Below are positions 43,568 to 56,000 of a stretch of DNA of 64,000 nt, piece by piece. The notes under the pieces were generated by a model. The model was not told the DNA's origin, did not search any database, and worked only from the letters and a program-made list of their open reading frames with translations. The DNA comes from Cololabis saira (taxonomy: Eukaryota; Chordata; Actinopteri; Beloniformes; Belonidae): contig NC_084599.1 in the NCBI RefSeq assembly GCF_033807715.1, positions 15,040,625 to 15,104,624 of the forward strand, in the 5' to 3' direction. The translations under genes and the position numbers were made by a program. Position 1 is the stretch's first letter, and every line of letters begins with the position of its first letter.

Positions 43568-43814
43568 GAAAGGTGGAGTTTGCTGCGGGGCGGCGCTGCT
43601 CTCCGGGCCAAACCTCCACACCTCCGAGCCAAGCTCAAGTCAGTGTTTTTCAGCTGTCATGAGGTGACGGAGGTACGAGCAGCTTTCAGCCAAATACCAG
43701 TCGGCGTTTTTGTTTTTAGGGTAAACTTTTGGCACTTCCATTTATGTATTTATGTGTTAGATAGATATCTCTTCTCCGTCCGCGGTTACCTGGAGGACGA
43801 TTGAAGCTGCGACG
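43568..43814 (+). promoter_or_regulatory. Promoter and first noncoding exon of traf3ip2
   Basis: GC-rich sequence without a TATA box, followed by a strong donor (GACG|GTAAGT) after 43814. A second 5' exon, 44679-44767, has a CAG acceptor and carries the start codon. The start site is inferred to lie within about 43575-43640. Confidence 0.55.
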
Positions 43815-44678
43815 GTAAGTTCACGGGAAGTTGGTCTCGACTTATAAAACACGGCACATGATGACTGACTTTGACAAAACAACCTCTGAACCTTTGACCT
43901 TCACGTTTATGTTTTTAAAAACGTGGTTTGGAGGTTTCAGTGTGAGCAACATCGAAGCTTTACAGTTTGGAGAGGTGCTATAACAGTATGAACATAGCGC
44001 TGAAAAGGGTTAATTCAAATTTCGTGGCTGTAAGAGAGGCGCCTGAAGGCAGCACGAAATACAGCAGAACGCAGAAGTATCTGGGTCAGTTTCAGTGGAA
44101 AGAGCTGCTGTGTGAGACCACAGAGAGACATCTAATGGTTTGATTTTCATTTACAGGAACTATCCGGGCTGTGATGGAAGATAAACCCACCTAAAATTGG
44201 GTTATACAGGCTGCACCTTTTATTAAAGCCTACATATGTGCATAGAAGGACAGATTTTACTTTCCTCCTCTTAACCACAAGCTTAACTTTCATCCATTTG
44301 CAGCTGGTTGCATACCTAATGATGTGAAATGTTTTGTCAAAAAGATTCCCCACAATTTAGTATAGTTGGATAGTAATGCATGATCATTTATTAAAGCTAT
44401 TATTGTTAAAACACTTACTTAAAAAAAATAAATAATTGTATGATTAGTAAAAAAAACCTTTCCTCATTCCCACGTGTGGGCGAACTTCTCTTGAGTAATA
44501 ATCATCAACATTTAGAAAAAAGTCCCCTACGTGGGAGAGTTGCGTCATATTCTTGTGAGAGTTAATCCAGATCAAAGTCACTTATAGAAGTGTGGGCTTA
44601 TTTAGAAGAAAAAAAGTTAAGTATTATCAGTGTAAGAGATGCAAACACTACATCATCTATATTTGCCTTTAAATTCAG
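43815..44678 (+). other. First intron of traf3ip2
   Basis: AT-rich, no repeats with clear ends and no recognisable exon. Confidence 0.5.
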
Positions 44679-44698
44679 GTGCAGTGTGAGACACACAC

Positions 44699-44767
44699 AT
44701 GGACGTCAGGAGGAAAAACCCCAGTGATGCTGCCCACCTCTGTATACTCAACATCAGCTCCAAATAG
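44699..44767 (+). CDS. Upstream open reading frame overlapping the traf3ip2 start
   Basis: An ATG at 44699 opens 22 codons (MDVRRKNPSDAAH...) and stops at TAG 44765-44767, the last three bases of the exon. The main ATG at 44727 lies inside it in another frame. Scanning ribosomes would meet this uORF first, and reinitiation could not reach the overlapped main start. Translation is inferred, not shown. Confidence 0.5.
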   Translation: MDVRRKNPSDAAHLCILNISSK

Positions 44768-47700
44768 GTGAGATGTTGTTTTTGTGTTTTTAATGCAGAA
44801 CTCAGTATAAAACGCAATCTTTTTGTTGTGCTGTGAACTGTTTGGTGCGGATGTTGTTAAAACATGTTAAAACATCCGCACCGCTGTAGCCACTGTAGAT
44901 GACGGCTCTTGATAAGAAACCAAAAACACACAGCACCTTAGAGGATGCAGTAAGTGTGAAGTAGAAGTTTGCAGGTTCTGGTTAATGTTGACTGGCTGAG
45001 TTAAAATGTTACTTATAAAATGTTACTGTGCTGTCCAGGGACTACAGGTGGAAAATAGCAAGCTGCTACAACCTGGCACAATGCATATTCTCTTGTACAA
45101 GATCAGAATCAGAATCAGAATCAGAAAAGGGTTTATTGCCAAGTTTTCACACTAGGAATTTGTTATGGGGATTGGTGCAACACAATACAAATATAAAAAC
45201 AAATATATAAGAGATAAAATAAAATGAAATGTATAAACAATAAAAAGTATAAACAGTAAAATAAAATGTAGACCGGAAATGTACAAAATGAGGTTTTAAA
45301 GTGCCGGGTGAGTCTGTACAAAAGTGACTTAGGAACTTAGGATAGGGAAAAAGTATAGACAGAAATGTACAATGAGGTTTGTAAAGTGCCGGATATGAGT
45401 CTGATTAATGTCTTATTGTGCACTGTCCCTGTTTTGAAATAAATAAATTACAATAACAATTACTTGATTTGCAGTTACGTCAGCCAGCTGAGCACCTGCC
45501 ACAACACACCTGAAGAGGACGATGAGACCATGAACACCCAGGAGCGACAAGCCAGCTCTGTCCACAAACTGGACTCCAGCTCGGGTCCTGAAGGCCAGCT
45601 GAACTGGATGGACCAGCCAGAGCTCAGCAGACTGAGCTGGAGCAGAGAGCAGGGACATTCCCTCCCCCAGACCAGCTCCAGCCCGGGCTCCTCCCGGCCC
45701 GCTCACCGCCTCCCGGCCGGATACAGCCAGCCCACTCCCTTCCCCAGCCAGGTGAGCTGGCCCCACCCGAGCCTGGCCAGCGGCTGGTCCAGCTACCCCA
45801 GCAGCCTGCCGTCCTGTCTGAGCAGGAAAGATGACTCCATCTCTTCGGACGAGGACTCCTCCTTCTCCAGATACAAGTCCCTTCCTCTCCCCAGTCAACA
45901 CAGCCCCAGCCTGAGCAGCTTTGAGCAGCCGCTCTCTCTGCACTCCAACCCGCCTCTGGCTGAGTTGTACCACCACACGTTGCCTCCATATTCCTGCCTG
46001 CCGCAGGGGCCCGCCTGCTGCGCTCAGTGCCCCGTAGAAACCTTCAGCAGGAGGCCCGTGGCCAACAACCGCCCGTGGCCGCAGTGCCACCCGGTTTACG
46101 GCCCGTTCTGTAAGTCTTCTCATCTGTTACTTGTGACAGTATACTGCTACCATGTAATAACCTGTCCTGTAGGGCTGCTGGCCTACATGTTTGACATGTT
46201 TCCCTGCTTCAACACATCTTAATCACATGAATGGATCATCAGCTTGTTTGTGATGGCACATTAATTTTAATTAGGGTTGTCAAACAAGGAAAACATCTCA
46301 AACATGCACCCTTTTGTTTATGTCTTTTGTCTCCTGTAGATGGAGGAGATGGACGATTTCCTGGACCTGGATTTGCACACTTGTAAGTTAATCCTAATAA
46401 TTCTGCCTCTGGCAGCTCAGACTGGATGCTTATAATTGAAACTATTTTGAACTTGACGCAGCGGCCCCGGGGCTCCAGCCAAAGAGAGACCCGCCGCCCA
46501 CAGCGCTCCGCTGTCCCAGGAGCAGAGTGAGTGTCAAAGAAAGCTCGCACCGCTGTACTCTCACCAAAGTATTCACCCATTGTTTCTTTTCTTTATGAAT
46601 GCAGGGAGGGTCTTTGTGACTTATGAAGCGGACAACGACAAACACGTCAATGAGATCATAAACTTTGTTGCTCTGCTGCGGCACAACGGCTTTGACACTC
46701 ATGTACGTACAAGCACATTTTTAACAATGCAATCAAAACAGGGAGCCAGAAAAACAGAAGTGTAGAAGAAAAAAAGTGTTAATTTTCAGTCATAATGGAT
46801 AAAGAGTGGTGGGATGTCATTTTAAAATGTAATCAACTAAACCAAAATCTGAACGCATAAACTAAGCTTTAGTTTGAAACTCTTAACAATTTGAATAAAA
46901 TGGTTGAGATAGTGTTAACAATTAATTTTTGGCATAGATTTAAGTCAGTTTATGATTTGAATTAAAAAAGTTTGAACAACTGTATGACGTTTTAATGAAG
47001 TTCAGATGTGGCTTCCTCTCCTCGAGCTGGCTCTTAGGATTGTGCGCTCTTGCTTCAGATGTGTTGCTAATATTACTTCTGTTAATGCATGCTACTTCAG
47101 TGTGATTGATTGATTGATTGATTGATTGTGTGACTACTACACTGGGTGTTCTCCATGGCTTAAACCCTGCCGTTGTAACTTTCTGTCCCTTGTTTCAGTT
47201 ACTTCTGCTCTTCCCCGCAGGGTGTAACTCCCGAAGGGTCAAATTGTCTTACAAATTCCTTGGTGTGTTTCAGATTGACATCTTTGAGCAGCAGTTCAGA
47301 AGTATAAGCAAGATAGACTTCATGGAGCGATACCTCAGGGAGGTGAGATCACTCAAAACCCTGCAACTTATTTGAAAAACAAAAAGAAAACATCTTCAAA
47401 GAAAATAGTCTATGCAACTATTGAGATTTGTTGCATCATCTTCAGCCATTTGTCTTTCTGCAAGCATTAACATGTTACATCAAAAATGAAAACAGGTTTG
47501 TTAATATAATTATAACAATTAGAATGATACTTTCTGCAATATCTAGAAAGAGTACCTGATCATCATCATCATCAGTCCCAAGTACTATGAGACGGTGACG
47601 GCTTCTCCCTCCAGCCTGGAGAACGACGAGCGGACCTTCAACACAGTTTACATACATAAACAGGTCAGAGACCTTAAACATTTGAAATGAATGCGGAGTA

Positions 47701-48121
47701 GTTTTTCAACCCCGCTGAGAGCTGATCTGTACTTTTTGTGTTTTGCAGCTCCAGAATGAATTCATCCAAAATGGAAGCAAGAACTTTAGGTTCATTCCCA
47801 TCCTGTTTCCTGGGGCGAAAAAGGTAAATTATGATCGTTGTTCACGTAAAGAATGTTGCTTCATTTACTTCCTGCCTGTCACTTCTGATTATTTACGCGA
47901 TGAACCATATTTTAAATTTAGCTGTAAAGATTCTCACAAATCTGCCTGCTCTTTCTTTCCCCCGTTAAAATCAGTGTCACATCCCCGACTGGCTTCAAAA
48001 CACGCACGTTTACGGCTGGCCACGTGACCGTGATGACATCCTTCGGCGGCTGATGAGGGTGGAGAAGTACAATCCGCCGCCTATAGGGGAACTTCCAACC
48101 ATTGTTTCCATCCCCATATAG
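44727..48121 (+). CDS. traf3ip2: Act1/CIKS-like adaptor with SEFIR domain, nine exons
   Basis: Exons 44727-44767, 45475-46109, 46340-46382, 46462-46526, 46605-46702, 47274-47342, 47547-47663, 47749-47823 and 47975-48121 sum to 1,290 nt, or 429 aa; human Act1 is longer (about 570). Residues 1-265 are Ser/Pro-rich and disordered, mainly in one 635-nt exon. The SEFIR domain follows (RRVFVTYEADNDKH, HIDIFEQQF, MERYLRE, IIIISPKYYETV, YIHKQLQNEFI, NFRFIPILFPGAKK, WLQNTHVYGWPR), ending PTIVSIPI. Act1 binds IL-17 receptors SEFIR to SEFIR and acts with TRAF proteins toward NF-kB. The start at 44727 is chosen because its frame splices cleanly into exon 2 (MLPTSVYSTSAPNS|YVSQ). The main exon start is preceded by an overlapping uORF. 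I see no U-box-like region, but I cannot exclude one. Confidence 0.92.
45101..45415. repeat. Dispersed repeat beginning AATCAGAATCAGAATCAG
   Basis: Same kind as 18930-19235: AATCAG tandem start, TTTATTGCC motif, A-rich body with two repeats of GTACAAAATGAGGTTT-like text. It ends just before traf3ip2 exon 2. Confidence 0.7.
46160..46280. repeat. Remnant of the CAGGGGTG-type MITE
   Basis: TTTGACATGTTTCCCTGCTT and CAACACATCTTAATCA resemble the left arm of 38217-38493. Ends are lost. It lies in a traf3ip2 intron. Confidence 0.5.
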
Positions 48122-50090
48122 AAAACTGTGCTGAGAACAGACGGGACTTAAAACGAAACCTGCTTCCTGGAGAGCAGCGACGTGCTGTGAAGGTGAAAAA
48201 GGGGTCTGCGTGTGCTGTCTTGAGTTAACCGTGCGACTGCCATGTGCGGTGTGAACTGTACAACTGGGTTATGTTAGATACTTTTACAAGCTATTTTATA
48301 ATTTAAGATCCGTCAAAAGAAAAAAAAAAAAAAAAGTGCCAGAGCTGATGTTAAATTTTAATGTTACTGCACCCCTGTATAACTAGTGCTGCTTTTAAGA
48401 CCTTTAACGTGTTAAAACAAAGTTCAGAGTTTATTAGAGGTATGATTTAACATCATAACAAAAAAGATCTTCCATGTTTTACTGAGGCGTGTGCATGTAC
48501 ATTTCAACAAATATGAAATGACAAGTGGCCTGAAGACACACCAGAGCCGCCGGCTGCAGACACATCCTCGACGCCAAGTCTTCTGTAAAGTTACCCGTGA
48601 TGATGAGAGAAATGTACCCATGTTTTTATAGTATTAATGTTACCTGATGCCTGTAAAAGACTATTTACATTACAGATGGACATTTTCCTCAATCCAGTTC
48701 TGATATTAAATTATGTCAAGGCTCTCTCTTTTTTTCTCTCCAGAATTTATTTTTTATTTTTCTCACAAAGTGCTCACTCACTAGGGGTTTTAAATAATTT
48801 TTTTCATCCTTCTAAAATGTTTGCTCTTTCAGGTAAACGTGTGAGTAAGTTGGCACTGGTAACACTGCCCTTGTAAGTCTTTGCAAACAGAAGTTGACTG
48901 CAAACGACAGACAAGCAGAGACCTGGATCTGTTTTCCTGCAGGGCAGTGAGGGCATTCTTCAAATAGTGAGCCCTGAGAAAAACGGCATTATTACAGCAG
49001 ACGCACTGACACGCTGCTCCTCTCGACCCCGGGCCACTCCACCAATCCTGCCAAACTACTTCTGTTTTTACTCATTAAAACAGGCTTATAGAAGAACAAA
49101 AAAAACAAAGCCTCATCTTCCAGGTTAGCGTGATTTGTGCCAAAAATGCATTGACAGGAAGTCATATCAGCATAGCTGACACAGCTGCCTCTGTGGTGTG
49201 CAGCGCAACTTCAAGAATCTGCAAATTTATACTCAAAATTAGGTCGTCACAACCTGCATGTGGTTTGAGGAAATAAAGAAAGCAAAAAAAAAAAGAAAAG
49301 AAATTGCATGACACAATAAAAGAAAACGTTTGCGTGTGCAGAATAGGATGCTGTTCATCCCTGCACGGGTTCCTCGTTGCATGTGCAGCAACACCGATAG
49401 AAAGCGGTGTCCAGGCACAGAATGGTTTTATCTTCACAAGAGGCAACACTGCAGGTGTTCAAACAGAATGGAAAAAAAAAATCTGAATACACAATGCCAT
49501 ATATTTATCCATATATTGAAAAGTACATGAAATAATATTAATTTTAATATCATAAGAACAACATAACAAAGACATCTGTAATAAAAGTGGATTACACAGT
49601 GACATTTTATGTAAATAATTCTTAAGATTTAAGTAACAGAAACAAACATCAGACAATAGTTCCATTTTACTGTATGTAAAAACACTGAAGTGCTATTTGT
49701 TCAAAGCTACAAAATGCATTTAAAAAGCAGGAAGCATTTTTATTTCCTTCAAGGAAAAGTACTATAAAATAAGTTACAGTACAGTGAATTTGTCCAAACC
49801 AACTTTTGTTCCCATCTTCCAGCCTTTTGTAAGCACAAACAGAAGTAACTCATACAGAAAAAAAAGATTGTTTTAATGTCGTCATCAAACAGGAATCGCA
49901 CAGCCAGGCTGTTGTCAATGTCTGGATCTGTGTTCTTTATGTTTATATGCTTTGAAAAAATGTGAAACATTTGGATCTTCATCTGCAGGTCACATGTCCT
50001 GTAGCCTTAGTAGAAACAACTTTGTACTTCATAAGCTCAGAAAGGTTGACAAATACTTCATGTTTAGTCACATAATACAGAGGCGCGCCC
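48122..50090. other. Convergent 3' UTRs of traf3ip2 (+) and wwc1 (-)
   Basis: The stops of the two genes face each other across 1,969 bp with no other gene. On the minus strand an AATAAA reads at 49739-49744, 347 bp after the wwc1 stop. On the plus strand no canonical AATAAA is close to the traf3ip2 stop. Poly(A)-like tracts occur at about 48318-48336. The two transcripts may overlap. Confidence 0.5.
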
Positions 50091-53000
50091 TCACACATCG
50101 TCAGCAGGCAAAGGAGGTATGTTGAACCTTGGTCTTGTGAAAAAAGCCATCTTCTCTCTGGAGACAAAAAACAAAAACAGATCAACTTTTTTTATGAACA
50201 GTTTTTTTCCTGCAATATAAAACAACTGTGGCCAACTTCAAAATTCTTGTGATCATGCTGTATTTTACTTGTTAATCTACGTCATATATGCTGAAAATAA
50301 GGCACAATAACAAGGAAAATGCAGCAAATCATAGCCACAAGTTTGGGTTTTTGTGTTAATCAAATTGTATGTAGTATCTATTGACATCAGATACTACTTT
50401 GAATAAAGAACACTTTTTATCCACATCCGCCCCATGGATCAATAGTTTTTGATTTGATTGAATGGATCAATAGTTTGTCAGGTAAGACCTTATTTGACAA
50501 CCCAGGTTGAATTCCCAAAAGAACATAAACATATCAGATGTTTAAACTGAGTAATTGTTCTGTTTCATGGAAAATATTAGCTCATTTTGAATTAGATGGT
50601 AGCAACACACCTCAAAAAATAGGGAACAAGGCAAGAAAAGGCTGGAAAAGTAGCTGGCACAAATAAATAAAAACCTTTGATAACTAATTAGGTTAATTGG
50701 CAGGTCAGTAACATTAATGGGTATAAAAGCAGCATTTCAGGAAGGCAGAACCTCAACGATTTAAAGATGGGCAGAGATTCACCAATCTGTGACAAATCAA
50801 AAAATAAATTGTGGAACAATTACAGGAAATGTTCCTCAATGTAAAGTTGCCATGTCTTTGTGGATCCCAACATCTACAGTGTATTATATCATCAAAACAT
50901 TCAGAGAACCCGAAGGAATCTCTGTATGCGAGAACAAGGCTTCTATGCACATGTTCTTGGTGCCCTCAGACGGCATTGCGTTAAAAACAGGCATTTGTGT
51001 TGTTCACAAATGCAGCTTCTCATGCAAAGAAGAAGCCACATGTGAGCACGATCCAGAACCGCCACCGTAAAATGCAAAACTGCTGTGATCAGATCAATCA
51101 ATGAGATCAACCATGGAGATCACGGGGACCACAGAGGAGAGAAACGCTCCAGCTTGCTATCAGTGCTTAGTTGATGTTATGGGAGTTGCATTATTGACTA
51201 TGGAGCCCACAGATTTCCACGGTACCCAACATGCTTGTGTCTTAGCGGTTGTAGCAGAGTTACATTATGAAAGTTGACCAGGACTCAGCGTATTCCTCAC
51301 CTGAACGTCTGCACAGGCAAGGGCTCCTTCTGGCTCTGTCCCCTCATCTGCAGAACCTCTTTGGAAGCTTTCCTCAGCCTCCGCTCTGCTGCCTCCTCTT
51401 GGCGCTGCTCCTGCTTGCTTTGGCCCGCCTGTGTAACGTAGTTATGGTTAGCTAGTCCTACCCGGCGAGTCTGACACACACATCTGCTGCAGAACCAGCC
51501 AGTCTCACCTGTTTCTGGGCCTCTCTGAGCAGGAAGCAGAAGCGCTCGTCTCTCAGGGCCCAGTGCGGGAGCTCGCTGGCCTCCCGGGACTGTGGCTCCT
51601 CCAAACGCACTTTCAGTTCCCTCAGGGCGCTCAGCTCTTCCATCAGCTGCCTCTGACGGGTCCTGCAGGCCTGGAGATCCAGCTCCAGGTCCAGAGAGGT
51701 GCGTGTTGGCTGCTCAGCCAGGGAGGAGCGGTACGACTGCTGCTGTCACGCACACATAAACACCTCCAGATGAACCACACAGAGAGACAGTCACATGCTC
51801 AACCTCACAACGGAAACTAATCTGCACCTGTTTGTATCGCAATGTCCTTCTCTCCAACGTGTTTCTGACGAAAGGTGATTTCTTTGGTAAAGTTGAGCTG
51901 TCACTGTCACTGCGATATAACTGAAAGAAAGGTAAAGGTATTTTGTTATCGAGGGAGGAGTTAACACACACACACACACGCCTTCAATCGTCCCTATTCC
52001 ATTTCATGGGAAACTCACCCGACAGACGTATTGGCTCCGGGCGCCGGGTGAGAAGGTCTGAGAGCGAACGATGGTGCTGCCACGCATGAACGGTGAGGCG
52101 TGGCCCCAGCGACCCCCCCTCTCTTTAGGCCGGACTCGGACCGGCTCTGGAAACACCCCATCTGTCATGGTGGACTTCTCCACCTGAGGGGAAAACAGCC
52201 ACCGGAAGGTTAGGGTCCTGCTCCGTCAGCGGGGAAGATGATGAATGATGGTGAACCTACGTGGGAGGACGATGGAGACTTTACCTTTATCACAGAGAGT
52301 TTGTTTGCCGTCTGCTCGCAGCGTCCTCCGGCGGTGATGCAGATGCCCTCGGCACACGGGCCTTCTGAGCAGGGAGCTGTGAACGCCGTGCTGTTGCTGC
52401 AGCCGCTGTCCACCGACTCCGCCTGCCAGCTCCTGCAGAACGCACCCTCATCGTTAAAACAGGCGCTGAAGCAGAAACAAACGCATTTTGAAGACAGAAA
52501 CTAATTTTGGCCGGTCACCTCTCGGATGTCACGTCCGCGCGCTCGTCCTTCTTCTCCAGCCGCTGCAGCTCCGGCTTCAGGTCCCGCTCCTCCAGGTGGG
52601 TGGTGGTGTTGCGTGACAGTAGATTGCACACAGTGTCCTGTAACGTTGCAGAGAAGAGCATCATCACACTGCCGTCACGCCCCTCCTACAGTTTGCACTA
52701 GCTCGGGCTGAAGCTGAGGCTTCATTAGTTTTACGATACCTTCTCAAACTTGAATCAGCCACACTGTCGTCTAAAACTCACCCGTGACTATATTAACTTT
52801 TCTAGACATTTTTTTATGAGGGGTTCCCATGAGAACACAAATATTCAAATCAGATATGCCCAACTTTGCTGCGATCTGATTCTGAACAAGCTGGGACTAG
52901 CAGCTTCCTAATTTCAACATTTTAGATGATTCATTTTCACATAAGTTGTCATTAATCAATTCTCTTTGCATCATAATTAAGCTGCTGCATCACAGCCTTC

Positions 53001-56000
53001 ATCTCTCTTCCTTCATCCTGCTACATGCCAGAATCTGCAAGTGAGCAATCATGAGAAGAATGGATGTGATTTAAGATGTGTCCCTTTAACCAGAGACGGC
53101 TTCAGTTAAACCTGTAATTAAGGCTGGAAAGCAACCAAAATATTTTATATCTGATGTATGCATCTGGGCTTTCACATTTAAGCTCTTCGTGCAGATCGTT
53201 TGAGCTGTGCCAAGTTCTGTCAATCAACCTCAGACAGAAGTGAAGAGGCTCATTTTCACAAGAATGACATCTAATTTTGTGTAATTTTGAATCGTTTTAG
53301 CCATCAATGTCTGACTGACTTCTTTAAAAGCCTGTCGCATATTTGTCTCTGCTGTGGTCTGTGATTTCTATTAAAAAGGTAGATAACGATGCAGAAGTAT
53401 GAGCTTTTTGTTAGACTTATCATGCTGTGATCATTACCATGGCTCTGGGCCGTTGTTCTTCATCCTGGCTGTCCTGGTTCCTGCGGTGCCCGGCGCCCCT
53501 CTGTTCAGGCCTCTGTGACTCTGTTCCACTGAACATGTGAACCTGCAGCCAGTGGTAAACCATCTCTGCACTTCGCTCACAATCCGCCAAGCTCACCTGG
53601 GCCGTACCCTGCAGGAGCACACACGCAACATTTTACCGTTTACTGGTAAATGATAAAAGTCCTGAAGCAGCGGTGGGTTTGTTAGCCTCTCGCTACCCAC
53701 CAGCAGTTCCTCCTGAGCCTGAGGCCCCAGCGAGCAGACCGACAGCTGCAGGGCGCACACGGCCAGGGCGTTGGCGGGGACAGGTATACGGAAGCCCTCG
53801 TTGAAGCTCATCTGGCTCTGTGGCGCCAACGCAGTACAGCAGTAAAACGCACAGGCCCGGCTGGCGTCCAGTGGAATCAAGTGCACCTTCACATACCTTA
53901 ACGCCGTCATAAAAAGAGAACAAAATTCACATCGAGTTCTCGATGATGTTTTACATGAGCCAAGATCACATTTACCGTATTTTCTGGACTATAAGCAGCT
54001 ACTTTTTTCATAGGTTTTCAACCATGCGGCTTATACAAAGGTGCGGCTATTCTGTGGATTTTTCTTCCACCGCTCGGGCGCTCTAACCGGAATTAGCATC
54101 AAAACTAAAACAAAATAAATGCAAAGAAGAATACGCTACTTCTTCTTTAGCAGATTGAAGTAGGTAGAAGCAGATTTCAAACAGATAAATAAATACCAGT
54201 TATTTTCTCTTGGTTCTGTCCCGTTTTAATCAGCAAAGTTGCTGCCGTGTTAAAAGACACTGTTAGGAAAGGATCTATTTAGGTACAAAATGTACATCAT
54301 TTACAGTTCAAAATCCTTCTGTAGAAAATATCTAATCTAACAACATAAATATCTGCGGCTTGCATATCTTTTTTTTTAATAGAGCGGATGCGGCTTGTAT
54401 ATCTTTTTTTAATTATTTTTTTTAAAATAGAGATGGTGCGACTTACATGCAGGTGCGGCTTATAGTCCAGAAACTACGGTAGTTCTGATATGTTAGATCT
54501 AAGTACCAGCTCTGGGGAGCACAAACGTTCAGGCTCAGGAATGAAAGGAAACACCCAGGACTGACAGAACCAGAGCCAGACCTTTAGCACTCAACTTACA
54601 GCTGTTTTGTTCACTGTTGCCCCAAAAATGTACAAAGAAGAAGGAGCAAGCGGTTTTGTGCCAATGACACAGCATCTGCATTAGGACTCTACTCTGCAAA
54701 CAATGTTTTTTTCTTTTATGGAAACTGGAAGAGAGAAGAAGCAGAGTAGCATCCTTCAAGCTCTGCAGAGCCACGTTTGGTCAGTAGTCTCAGTTCTGGG
54801 CCCACTTATCCATTCAACCCCAATCACACACCGGTTAATCTTTGAGCGTCTATATGGGCTTCCCTGTGGGAGTGACAGGTGCATGTTGATGGATACACCG
54901 GAGTAAAAAGCAGATGCTGTGGGAACAGTAGGATGAGCTGCAGTTGCTTTGGTTAGTCGGGTTCCTAGAGCTTCCCAAAATCTTTTCTTTCCTGAGTGCG
55001 AGTATAGTGCAAACTACGATTCACCTGGCTTAAGTTGTGGAGGACTTTCTGGGAGCATGAGACATCACTGTTACACAGGAAGTAGTCCCCACCGAGCCCA
55101 GAAGTTACAACTCTGAGAATCTTTGGGCCAACTATGGCCCAACTCAACTATGGCCCAACTCTCCCAACGTAAAGAGCACTACTTATATAATATCCATGTG
55201 ACTGGAGGATGTGTGATGGAAGTTATCTGTTCCTTCTCTATAATCCTTGGGGTTTTTGGGAGCCCCAGTTGTTGTTGCGCTGTTGATTGTTTTGACTTTT
55301 TAGGTAAAAAATAAAAATACAAATAAAATACAAATAAAAAACTACTTTTTAACTCTTGTGCCATGAAAGGATGTTTTGTTAAAATGATTACATTTCACAG
55401 TATTTGCAAACAAAGTGTGAAATGCATTAAGTTGTAAGTATAATTAGAGCTGATACTCACACTTTATAACCCTCTCTCACAACCGCGCAATTCAAATTCT
55501 TGAGCTGCAGCAGGTGCAGGCACAACGACTGAGAACTGGACTCCCACCTGTGAAAAGAGAAGTTCAACAAAGCAAATCAGGAGTTAATATAATTTCAAAG
55601 ACTTTGCTCTTACCAGCCCTCTTTATTGAGAGTTTACTCACAACAGTCCCAGTTGAATCTGGGTGGGCTCGCTCGCCGACGGCAGCTCTTTCATGTATGG
55701 CAGCTCGTCAAGCTCCTCTGCCCTGTTGGAACAAAAAAAACCCAACAAAGTAGTTTTTCCTCTCTTCATCATAATCATCCCTGGATACATTTGCATTGTT
55801 TGCATTGTTTTGTGCCTCAGAGGCACAGTTCTTAACTGGATTTCATCATATCTAAGTGGTAGATCTTTCTCTGTTTAGGTCGGCAGCTATGAATCTGATC
55901 ATGTCAGCATTCAATATGGAGTCCCACAAGGCTCAATTCTAGGTCCCCTACTTTTCAATTAGTACATGTTACCACTTGGATCCATCATTCGGCATCATAA

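Noticed and set aside
45413..46123. 236-codon open frame on the minus strand
   Set aside because: It is the shadow of the GC-rich, Ser/Pro-rich traf3ip2 exon 2 on the other strand; no splice context and arbitrary composition.
45464..46222. Single long frame running past 46109 as the true Act1 end
   Set aside because: The part after 46109 follows a strong GTAAG donor and enters a MITE remnant; the SEFIR exons downstream continue the real frame.
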